From the NCBI GenBank assembly GCA_910577405.1, contig CAJTMG010000002.1, positions 62,001-126,000 on the forward strand: 64,000 nucleotides of DNA. The letters are read 5' to 3'. The translations under genes were made by a program, and so were the position numbers. Of the stretch, positions 1 to 8,300 are shown one piece after another. The notes below the pieces were generated by a model. That model did no database searches. It had not been told where the DNA came from and saw only the letters and a program-made list of their open reading frames with translations. This stretch comes from an uncultured Oscillibacter sp. (GTDB taxonomy: Bacteria; Bacillota; Clostridia; Oscillospirales; Oscillospiraceae). Position 1 is the first letter of the stretch. Each line of letters begins with the position of its first letter.

Positions 1-671
1 GTAGCCCGGAGCCGGACCTCCGCGGGCTTTGCGTAGGTTGCCAGGGTGGGATTGGTCATATGGGACATTTTTTCATGAAGAAGCTGGTCGATGGAGCTTT
101 CCCCCATGCCGAAGGTCATAATATCATGGGAGATAATGGCGTCATGGGAGAGCTTCCGAAGATAGGGTTCCACGTGCCGCCGGAGCATGGTGGACATTTC
201 GTGAGGCGGCCCGGGGAGCATAAGGACATGGACGCCGCCGGATTCAAACGCGCAGCCGGGAGCGGTGCCCACGGGGTTATCAAAAATGACGCAGTCCTCG
301 GGCAGTTCAGCCTGCTGGGTATTGTTTTCGGGCATAGGGACATGGAGGGCGGATTCATAGAAAAGGCGGATGTTCTCCAGAATATCGGGATGGAGGACGA
401 GCCGCTTCCCGAAGGTCTGGCAGATGGTCTGTTTGGTGAGGTCGTCGTAAGTAGGCCCCAGCCCGCCGGTGGTCAGGATGATATCGGCCCGGCCTCTGGC
501 GATTTGCAGGGCTTCCCGGAGGCGTTCAGGGTTATCGCCCACGACGGTATGCCAAAAGACGTTGACGCCCAGGGTGGACAGGCTCTGGGAAAGGTCCCGG
601 GCGTTGGTATTGGCGATATTGCCCAGAAGCAGCTCTGTACCCACGGCAATGATTTCTGCGGTATGAGACAT
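1..671 (-). CDS. cinA: CinA-family protein (competence/damage-inducible), N-terminal part
   Basis: The gene is cut by the left window edge; the first 223 residues are visible. They form the molybdopterin-binding-like (MoCF) domain of CinA, with the N-terminal run IIAVGTELLLG and the motif TTGGLGPTYDD at residues 67-77. CinA proteins are ADP-ribose pyrophosphatase-like and, when the C-terminal domain is present, nicotinamide-nucleotide amidases that recycle NMN. The C-terminal part lies outside the window, so that activity cannot be judged. The ATG at 671 is preceded by an AGAAGGGA-type ribosome-binding site. thiI ends 45 bases upstream on the same strand, so the two are probably cotranscribed. 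Confidence 0.88.
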   Translation of the reverse strand, partial: MSHTAEIIAVGTELLLGNIANTNARDLSQSLSTLGVNVFWHTVVGDNPERLREALQIARGRADIILTTGGLGPTYDDLTKQTICQTFGKRLVLHPDILENIRLFYESALHVPMPENNTQQAELPEDCVIFDNPVGTAPGCAFESGGVHVLMLPGPPHEMSTMLRRHVEPYLRKLSHDAIISHDIMTFGMGESSIDQLLHEKMSHMTNPTLATYAKPAEVRLRA

Positions 672-716
672 GGTATCCCTTCTTTGCTTTACATAATTTG
701 CGGCGTGTTGGTTCTT

Positions 717-1898
717 TCAGGACTTGACCCAGGACCAGGTTTCCCCCTCCAGGGCCCGTGCCATGAGCGCTTCCACATCCAGAACGCTTTCCGCCTTCCG
801 GACCTCCTCCACGCTGGGCCGGGTGGCGGGATGCCGGGGAGTAAAGACGGTGCAGCAGTCCTCATAGGGGAGGATTGAGGTGTCATAGGTGCCGATTCTC
901 TGGGCGGTATGAATGATCTCCACTTTATCCATGCCGATCAGGGGCCGGAGGACGGGAAGGCTGGTTACGTCTTCGGTCACACCCAGGGCGGCCATGGTCT
1001 GACTGGCAACCTGACCCAAGGACTCGCCGGTAACGAGGGCTTTTGCGTTGGCGCGCCGTGCAATAGCCTCCGCGAGACGCATCATAAAACGCCGCATGAT
1101 AAGCGTGAAGAATTCTTCGGGACAGTTCCGGCGGATCTCCTCCTGGATTTCGGTAAAGGGGATGATATGGACCCGCAGCCGGCCGCACCAGACCGTCAGG
1201 AGTCTTGCCAGTTCCATGACCTTATCCTGCGCCTGCTGGGAGGTATAAGGAGGCGAGACGAAATGGACCATCTCCAGTTCCGCGCCGCGCCTTGCCATCA
1301 TCCAGGAGGAAACGGGGCTGTCGAGACCGCCGGAAAGCAGGCTGACAGCATGACCGCCGGTGCCCACGGGAAGCCCTCCCGCGCCCGGTACGGCAGGCGT
1401 ATGGACGTAAGCATATTTTTCCCGGATTTCCACAAAGACGGTCAGCTCGGGGTGATGCACGTCCACGGCGACGCTGGGGAAGGCTTCAGCCAGCAGCGCG
1501 CCCACGGCCTGGGAAATCTGGATGGAATTCATGGGAAACTGCTTGTCTGCCCGTTTGCTCTCCACCTTGAAGCTCTTCGCGCCGGCAAAGGCCCCTGCCA
1601 GGTAAGTAATGGCGGCTTTTGCGATCTCCTCCACATTTTTCCCGCAAGGCACAGCCCGGGCAACGCTGACCACGCCGAATACCTGCTGCGCGGCCCGGAA
1701 AGCGTCCTCCATCCCGCCGGTATGATGCGCGGTAGGTTCCACGTAAATGGTGCTCTGCCGCAGGGAAATCTCAAAGCTGCCGCAGGATTTCAGACGCCGG
1801 CGGACGTTGGCTGTCAGACGGTCTTCAAAGGAACGCCGGTTCTGGCCCTTCAGCACGACCTCCCCCAGTTTCAGAAGGAGCAGTTCGTTCTCGTTCAT
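717..1898 (-). CDS. thiI: tRNA 4-thiouridine synthase ThiI (short form)
   Basis: 393 residues. An N-terminal ferredoxin-like plus THUMP RNA-binding region covers roughly residues 1-170. It is followed by a PP-loop ATP pyrophosphatase with SGGLDS at 189-194. The end is near CCTVFTPRHP, so the C-terminal rhodanese domain of the enterobacterial protein is absent, as is usual in Firmicutes. The enzyme adenylates U8 of tRNA for sulfur insertion and may also supply sulfur for thiazole. I chose the ATG at 1898 because the recognisable protein begins there (MNENELLLLKLGE); the frame stays open upstream but that part has no family character. No cysteine desulfurase gene is adjacent, so the sulfur donor must be encoded elsewhere. 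Confidence 0.93.
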   Translation of the reverse strand: MNENELLLLKLGEVVLKGQNRRSFEDRLTANVRRRLKSCGSFEISLRQSTIYVEPTAHHTGGMEDAFRAAQQVFGVVSVARAVPCGKNVEEIAKAAITYLAGAFAGAKSFKVESKRADKQFPMNSIQISQAVGALLAEAFPSVAVDVHHPELTVFVEIREKYAYVHTPAVPGAGGLPVGTGGHAVSLLSGGLDSPVSSWMMARRGAELEMVHFVSPPYTSQQAQDKVMELARLLTVWCGRLRVHIIPFTEIQEEIRRNCPEEFFTLIMRRFMMRLAEAIARRANAKALVTGESLGQVASQTMAALGVTEDVTSLPVLRPLIGMDKVEIIHTAQRIGTYDTSILPYEDCCTVFTPRHPATRPSVEEVRKAESVLDVEALMARALEGETWSWVKS

Positions 1899-1941
1899 GT
1901 AATAAGCCTCCAATTCCTCGAAATTCAGAATACACAAAGGC

Positions 1942-1970
1942 ATTATACTCCAAACCCGGCCTGATTGGAA
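1942..1970 (-). promoter_or_regulatory. Probable sigma-A promoter for thiI-cinA
   Basis: Read on the minus strand: -35 TTCCAA (1970-1965), a 17-bp spacer, and a consensus -10 TATAAT (1947-1942), about 45 bases before the thiI start. The -35 box is weak. The rest of the 365-bp gap between thiI and the XRE gene holds only the terminator listed next. Confidence 0.55.
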
Positions 1971-2061
1971 GTAAAAAATTGCAGGAATCGGACAGAACGC
2001 GGAAAAACGGCGCTGTGAAAATCCCCGGAATCCTTTTGAGAATCGCGGAAAAGCAGCGCCG

Positions 2062-2121
2062 TCCTGAAAAAAGAAGACTGCGGCCCTGAACGGAACTTCC
2101 GTTGAGAGCCGCAGATTTTTT
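2062..2121. terminator. Bidirectional-looking terminator downstream of the XRE gene
   Basis: CTGCGG (2078-2083) pairs with CCGCAG (2109-2114), and an inner AACGGAA/TTCCGTT arm lengthens the hairpin. A T-run follows on the plus strand (2116-2121). On the minus strand a T-rich tract lies at 2076-2065. The minus-strand reading fits as the terminator of the XRE gene, upstream of the thiI promoter. Confidence 0.6.
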
Positions 2122-2263
2122 GTCCTCCGCGCGAGATCGATTTCACTCAGGGAAGCCGCCGGCAGGAGACAAGAAGCGACACGGGTCCCCTGAAAGCAAG
2201 CGCCTCTTTTCTCCAATAAAATCTGAGGGCAGAAAAGAAGCGTCCTCGGGCAGAGCGGGCGTG

Positions 2264-2593
2264 TCAGAGATCGCTGCGAAGGAGAAAGAGCTTGAGGACC
2301 TGTTCGGCGAGATGGAGTTCACGGGGGGAGCAGCCGTCGAGGAGGAGTTGGAGGGTGGTGCGGTCAGGCGGCGGCTCGTCAAGGCCCAGGAGGATATATT
2401 CAAACGAGAGCCGGGAGGTGCGGGCAATTTTGATAAGGGTATCAATGGACATCTGGGAAGTACCCGACTCAATCTGGCCATAGTAACCGGCTCCGATATC
2501 GGCCAGCTCCGCAAACTGCCAGCGGGTGAGCTGCAGGCGTCCGCGCTGCTGCCGGAGGCGTTGGCCAAGGGCGGCGCGTTCTTGTTTCGTCAT
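2264..2593 (-). CDS. XRE-family (Cro/CI-type) helix-turn-helix regulator
   Basis: 109 residues. A helix-turn-helix domain covers about residues 8-68, with a typical LADIGAGYYGQIESGTS recognition region and the SIDTLIKIA helix after it. A short acidic/leucine-rich tail (about 75-109) may mediate dimerisation. Start: ATG at 2593 with GAAAGGAG upstream; the same frame stays open far upstream without family character. It is divergent from the double recombinase-fold protein at 2909, and the shared 315-bp gap carries possible operators. It may therefore control itself and that neighbour; this is inference. Confidence 0.8.
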   Translation of the reverse strand: MTKQERAALGQRLRQQRGRLQLTRWQFAELADIGAGYYGQIESGTSQMSIDTLIKIARTSRLSFEYILLGLDEPPPDRTTLQLLLDGCSPRELHLAEQVLKLFLLRSDL

Positions 2594-2617
2594 TGTAATC
2601 AGACTCCTTTCAAAGAC

Positions 2618-2629
2618 AAAGATATCTTT
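2618..2629. promoter_or_regulatory. Possible operator: 12-bp perfect palindrome upstream of the XRE gene
   Basis: AAAGATATCTTT is a perfect palindrome 25 bases before the XRE start codon. A related but imperfect AAAAGATATTGATTTTT lies about 45 bases further upstream (from 2665). Paired palindromes between a small XRE gene and its divergent neighbour are typical of autoregulation. I see no clear -35/-10 pair here for either gene. Confidence 0.35.
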
Positions 2630-2908
2630 CAGTCTATCCTGCGGAGGGGCTGTGGAAAATATGCCAAAAGATATTGATTTTTGTGACTTTTTCGCGTATC
2701 CTACAAACAGGGAAAACCCATGAAACCGTTGCGCCGCAAGGGTTTGAGGATTTTTTAGGACAAAATGAAAAGCACATAAAGGTAACAAAGACCGGAGAGG
2801 GCAAAGAGTCTGGAAAAGAAGCGCGGCAAGGGTCTTGAGCGGCGGGCGGAAAAGAGAAAAACGACATGGAATGAGATACATGGTGGTAACGGGAAAGCAG
2901 GTGAAAAG

Positions 2909-4180
2909 ATGCAGGAATATGTAGTGAACCGGCCGGACGAGGGGGCCATGCGCCGGGCTTTGACGGCCAACGGACTGAACGCGGCGGGGGCGATACTGCG
3001 GCTGGCATGGCAGGCTGGGCTGCAGCGGGAGGAAATTGAGGGGCTGACATGGGAACAGGTAGACTTTCTGGACCAGAAGCTGGTGCTGCCGGACCGGAGC
3101 GTACCCATACCAGAGGACTTTGCGGCATGGCTGCGGGCGCTTCGGGAGGACCGGGACCGGCGTCAGGAACGGGTGGTGCTGTCGGACCGGGACCGCAAGC
3201 CGCTGAAACCCCAATCCATCTCCCGTCTGGCCCGTACTGCGCTGGACAGGGAAGGACAGAATCAGGTCCGGCTGATAGACCTTCGGAATGACTTTATTAT
3301 CCGCCAGCTTGAGGAACACGATTGGCAGTATGTCTCGCGGATCAGCGGCGTGGAGGCGGCGGGCCTGAATGTGCATTTTGGCAGTTATCTGGAGGAGAAG
3401 CGCGTCTCGACCCGAATCTGCCGCGAGGAACCGGTAGAGATCGACGAGTTTGCGCTCTGGAAGCTCCTGAGGGCGGAGGGGAGCAGTCCGGCGGCGGTGA
3501 CGCTCTGGCTGACGTGGCAGACGGGACTCCAGCTGGAGGAAATCACCTCTCTGCGATGGGAACAGGTGGATCTGGAGAAAGAACGGCTGTATCTGGAAGA
3601 CCGGACGATGCCGCTGAGCGGAGGGGCATTAGGAGCGCTGCGGGCCTTGCGGGGGGCGGAGCAGGAAACGGAGTACGTGCTGACATCGCCCCGGAGCCGT
3701 CAGCCCTTTGACCGCACGCGGCTTTCAAAATTGGCTCGCGCGGCGCTGATACGGGCCGGGCTGGACGACGTGACCCTGCGGGATCTGCGGGTAGACTGCG
3801 GCATCCGTTCCGGGGGCGAGGGGAAGATTCTGGCCCTGGTACGGCGAAAGCGCTCCATCACCCGGAACGACGTGATGATGCTGCTGGAGGTGTCCCGGAC
3901 CACAGCGTATAACCGGCTGAAACAGATGGTGCGCCGGGGCAAGCTGGTGCAGGTGGGGGCGCGGTACTATCTGCCGGAGGAAGTGGTTGCGCCGGAGCGT
4001 CAGAGCGAGGTGATCCTGGAGTATATCGGGAAGGAGGGCTTTGCATACCGGCAGGATGTAGCGCGTCTGCTGGGGATAGAAGCAGGGCAGTGCCGGCCCA
4101 TTTTGCAGCGGATGATAACGGCCGGGCAGTTGGAGCAGGTTCGTCAGAAGTACATCCTCTCCCGGGTGAAGGAAGAGTAA
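2909..4180 (+). CDS. Internally duplicated, catalytically degenerate tyrosine-recombinase-fold protein with winged-helix C-terminus
   Basis: 423 residues. Two consecutive segments (about 10-165 and 172-305) each resemble the catalytic domain of phage integrases: WQAGLQREEIEGLTWEQVD and WQTGLQLEEITSLRWEQVD match the usual TGLR..EL..LRW.D box, and each ends in an LIDLRN/LRDLRV box. In both copies the first catalytic Arg is Gln (GLQ instead of GLR). The His of the HxLR box is lost and no Tyr sits in the expected place, so it should not recombine DNA. Residues about 308-423 look like two winged-helix DNA-binding units. I infer a DNA-binding or regulatory protein derived from a recombinase. The start is the ATG at 2909 with a weak ribosome-binding site. 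The gene is divergent from an XRE regulator. Confidence 0.6.
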   Translation: MQEYVVNRPDEGAMRRALTANGLNAAGAILRLAWQAGLQREEIEGLTWEQVDFLDQKLVLPDRSVPIPEDFAAWLRALREDRDRRQERVVLSDRDRKPLKPQSISRLARTALDREGQNQVRLIDLRNDFIIRQLEEHDWQYVSRISGVEAAGLNVHFGSYLEEKRVSTRICREEPVEIDEFALWKLLRAEGSSPAAVTLWLTWQTGLQLEEITSLRWEQVDLEKERLYLEDRTMPLSGGALGALRALRGAEQETEYVLTSPRSRQPFDRTRLSKLARAALIRAGLDDVTLRDLRVDCGIRSGGEGKILALVRRKRSITRNDVMMLLEVSRTTAYNRLKQMVRRGKLVQVGARYYLPEEVVAPERQSEVILEYIGKEGFAYRQDVARLLGIEAGQCRPILQRMITAGQLEQVRQKYILSRVKEE

Positions 4181-4305
4181 GCGCGGCGGAACAGGGGAGA
4201 TGGATTCAGAAAAGTTATCCAAAGCCGAAATGCAGGCAGTCCCGCCAAACAGCCTGCGGCGGCGCTGATGAATCGTAAAAGTCAAGCCGGCGTGAGAGAA
4301 TAAAG

Positions 4306-4335
4306 CAGGCAGTCCGTCCTAGCTGCCTGTTTTTG
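4306..4335 (+). terminator. Rho-independent terminator after the recombinase-fold gene
   Basis: CAGGCAG (4306-4312) and CTGCCTG (4323-4329) form a perfect 7-bp stem with a 10-base loop followed by TTTTT. Confidence 0.75.
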
Positions 4336-4589
4336 ATGACGGTTTTATCTGTGCCGTCTGGAATCGCAGCTGGCCCGAAGAGAGTTCTTCCGGCAATCGC
4401 GGCAGTTCGCTCCGAATGCGGGAATTGGCTGTCTCAACGGAAATAGCAGGAAAGTAAAGCCAAGGGTTTTCTGAAAAGCGCAGGAACACATTCCAAAGAC
4501 AAGATTTTGCCGGACAGACCTCCAGAAACTTGTGTCTGACAGGTTTCGCAGAGAACGGCCCTCCGGAGGTTTCCCCCTGAAAGAGAATG

Positions 4590-4636
4590 CACTGCTCCAA
4601 GGGCAAGGTGATATCAGCCAGGCCCTTGGAGCAGTG
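4590..4636. repeat. Perfect 15-bp inverted repeat (17-base loop) without a T-run
   Basis: CACTGCTCCAAGGGC (4590-4604) is exactly complementary to GCCCTTGGAGCAGTG (4622-4636). No T-tract follows on either strand, so it is not a standard terminator. It could be the core of a small element or a protein-binding palindrome. Confidence 0.6.
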
Positions 4637-5254
4637 TGTTCTGACAGGAGTTGCAGAAAAAACGCGGCTGAAGACATTCCTTTTACAGCAATCCTGCCCC
4701 GAACAGAGCGGTTTATGCGGCGGAATCCAACAGATTGAAGCAATATCGATGCTGTGCGGATTTGACGGAATCGATGTCTTGAATAAAATTGCTGTAGAAA
4801 AAATATGACCGCAAATTTACGGGACAAGGTTCAGCGGACCATGCGTTTGCAGCAACATACCCTGATGCGCCCAGAAAAAAGCCGGACAGAAATCTTCCCT
4901 TGCAGAAAGAGTGTAATGGCAGATTTCTGGGGCAAGGTTCCGGTGGACATACCCTATAAAAATTGCAAAAGAATTCATACCAGCTTCCCTGATCAAGACG
5001 GCTGCCTTATATTCAAGGAACGATTGACCGTGCCGTCCGATGAGCGAAGTCTGGGGGACAGGGCAATGGAACGGCGGCGGAGACGGGGAGGAGCGGACAT
5101 AGGAAAAACGGAACTTTGTTACAGGTATTTTACCCAACTGCATGATAAAAACAGGCCGTTTATCAAACAAATTACAAGTAAGCCGAATTCGTAGACAAGG
5201 GAAAGAAAGCCTGCTACATTGGGTTTTGCGGAGGGCGAGGAGCCAGCGGGCCAG

Positions 5255-5301
5255 TTCCAGGATTGATGTGGGATCGGCTAGCCCCGACACGAACCCTGGA
5301 A
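5255..5301 (+). promoter_or_regulatory. Structured 5' leader of the S-layer mRNA
   Basis: TTCCAGG (5255-5261) and CCTGGAA (5295-5301) can close a stem enclosing a smaller GC-rich hairpin, 50-100 bases before the S-layer start. Long structured leaders that stabilise S-layer mRNAs are known in other bacteria; here it is an inference from base pairing only. I do not recognise a riboswitch family. Confidence 0.3.
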
Positions 5302-5353
5302 GGGGACGCCGGTAAATTGACCGCTTCGCAAATCTTATAAGGAGGAATGTCTC

Positions 5354-8300
5354 ATGAAGAAATTCCTGTCCCTGGTGTTGGCAGTTATCATGACCATGTC
5401 TCTGGTCACGATCAGCGCCAGCGCCGCCGAGTACAAAGATTTCACCGACAAAGATGAAATCCAGTACGAGGAAGCCGTGGCGGTCCTGAACCGTCTGGGA
5501 ATCATCACCGGTTACTCCGAAGGTGATTTCCGTCCGGAAGGCGAACTGACTCGTGGCGCTGCCGCGAAGATCATCGTCTCCCTGCTGATTGGTCCTGAAG
5601 CGGCCAATAACGTTTCCCCCACCACCGCGCCCTATAAGGACGTGCCCCTGGATCACACCTTCGCGGGCGTGATTGCCTACTGCAAGACTGCTGGCATCAT
5701 CAGCGGCTACAGCGACGGCAGCTTCCAGCCCGGCGGCACCCTGACCGGCTACGCGTTCAGCAAGATGCTCCTCGGCGCCCTGGGTTATAAGAGCGATGTT
5801 GAGCACTTCACCGGCTCCGGCTGGAACATGAACGTCAACGCCCGCGCTGCTGAGGCCGGCCTGTTTGACCGCCTGAGCTTCAAGGGCAATGATCCTGTCA
5901 ACCGTGAAGAGGCCGCTCAGCTTGCTCTGAACACCCTGAAGGCCACTCTGGTTGAGTACACTGGCGGCATGACCGTAACGACTGGCGACGCTACCGTAGT
6001 TGGCGCGCAGACCCGTACTTACAAGATCAGCAACCAGGAGTACGCCACTCACATCAGAAACCGCAAGGCTTCTCAGGTGGGTAACGCCACTGGTGACACC
6101 CACTACACCGTAGAGTTCGGCGAAGAGCACTTTGTCGACCTGCGCATGACCCACGACCGCAATGCTCTGGACGATTTCGGCCGTCCCTCCAACGAGTGGA
6201 GCTACAAGAAGGTCACCATCGGCACCTTCCCCATTGAGGCCGACAAGACCTACACCGAGCAGGTCGCCCACAACGTCACCACCGTGACCAACGCCAGCAA
6301 GGCCCGCGCGCTGGAACTGACCGGCTTCAAGGTGAACAGCAACACCACCGTTACCATCAATGGTAAGACCATGGACGCCAGCAACCTGAAGGACGTTGGC
6401 CAGATTGCCGATTACACCGACAACGGCACTCGTGTTGAGGTCTACATTGACGAAGACGTTGCCGACTGGGTCCGCAACATTGTTGTTGTCAAGACTCAGC
6501 TGATGGAAGTCAAGCGTCTGGGCAAGGAGTCCGTCTCTCTTGACCTGTACGACGGCGGCTCTGCCAACAAGGGCAAGAACGTTTACGGCTTCAACGAAAA
6601 GGCCCTTGATGTGAAGGTTGACAACGTTGAAATCGACGACGCTTACTACACCCTGCTCTCCGGCCTGAAGGTTGGCGATCTTGTGGCAGTTGTGCCCGTG
6701 ACCACCGACGGCGGCAGCAGCTACACCGTGGCCAAGGCTTATGTGCCCGAGACCGTTTCTGGTTCTCTGAAGAAGGTCACCACTTATGGCAACAGCGCCA
6801 CCAACGTGAACACCATCGGCGTGACCGTAGGCGATACCGCTTATGATGTTGCTCTGTGGAACAAGGACCTGGTTGACATCGACGGCCAGAAGCTGGATGT
6901 TACCACCAAGGACGTGACCCTGGTTCTGGATGAGTATGGCAACGCTCTGCTCGCTAAGGACGTGGGCGCTACCTCTGATTTCATGGTCGTTGGCAGCTAC
7001 TATCAGAACCTCGTCAACGGCAAGCTCATGACCTATGCCAAGGGCTGGGATATCTCCGGCGAAGAGCTGGACCTGAACCTGGGCAGCAAGCACAAGGGTT
7101 ATGGCAGCGAGATCCAGCCCGGCGACCTGGTATTCTACACCAACGCCACCTCCGGCGACGCTGACTGGACACTCAGCGACAGCTCTGAAAAGGGCGTGTT
7201 TGATGTCTACACTGGTAAGGACAGTGCTGCCAATAATGCTCCTTACAGCATCAAGGCCAGCAACAGCCGTATCCGCACTGAACAGACTTTTGGCACCGAT
7301 GACAATCCCTGGATCGACAAGGGCATCAAGTTCATCTATGTGACCTTCAACGACGACGGCGATGTTGACTCCATCAATATCAAGAACGGCGTTCAGGCTG
7401 CTTCCAACAGTGAACTGGCTCGCTGCTACAATAAGGTTCACAATGATTCCTGCGCGTACAATGCCGCTCAGCTGGCTCTGAAGCTGAAGGACAACAAGGT
7501 AACTACGGACTCCACCGTAAAGGCCGTTGTCATTAAGAACGAGTCCAACGACGCGGTAGCCAGCAATATGCTGTATGTTGTCAACTACATCGGCGGCGCT
7601 GGCAAGACCGAGAACGGCGATATTGTGTATGAGTACACTGTTGCTATGAACGGTTCCAATGGTCTGATTGACGACGAGATGACCATCTACTCCACCAAGA
7701 AGCTCAGCCGCGGCGATTGGGCTCGTTACACCGAGGTCAAGAACGACGACTATGACAACTTCTACAAGCTGTCTGCTGTTGATCAGCGCGGTCGTGCAAC
7801 TTCTACCATGGTTGCGACCTTGAAGTCGTATCCTGTCACCAATAACAAGTCCTTGGTGAAAGTAGACTCCACTAAGATGTTCGGCATCGACGGCACTGCG
7901 CTCACCGCTGCTAAGAACAATGAACCTAAGATTTCTCTCGCGAAGGACAACAACCTGGGTGTTGGCGACGATGAAGCCAAGTACCTGATCAGCCTGCGTT
8001 ATGCCGTTTGGGTTGACCTGACTGGCAATGGCATCGACAGCTATGACGACCTGGCTGACCTCATGGATGAGCCTGGCTACAATCTCTCTCGCGTGAGAGT
8101 CAGCATGATCTTCAACGACGACTCCAGCAAGGACAACTTCCGTCAGGTTGCTATGATCGTTGTTCAGAGCGTCACCGACAGCAGCTCCAGCAACGGCGGT
8201 AACGCTGGCAACGAAAGCTCTGGCGCTGGCCTTGGCGCGGCTGAGGTTGGCAACACCAACATTAACCGCAAGGCCACTGTTAACAAGGCCGGTCAGGTTA

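Larger units (their letters stand above)
4336..5353. other. About 1 kb without a convincing gene, upstream of the S-layer gene
   Basis: Short frames exist on both strands but none has a ribosome-binding site or family character. The stretch contains a long perfect inverted repeat (listed separately) and two diverged direct repeats. TGTCTGACAGG near 4534 is echoed by TGTTCTGACAGG near 4636. GCAAATTTACGGGACAAGGT near 4811 is echoed by GCAGATTTCTGGGGCAAGGT near 4919. The last ~160 bases are the leader of the S-layer mRNA. It may be the remains of a decayed element. Confidence 0.45.

Noticed and set aside
909..1964. 351-residue plus-strand frame over thiI
   Set aside because: Antisense shadow of a well-identified thiI.
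4805..5194. 129-residue plus-strand frame before the S-layer gene
   Set aside because: No ribosome-binding site, no family character, and it lies over the diverged direct repeats.
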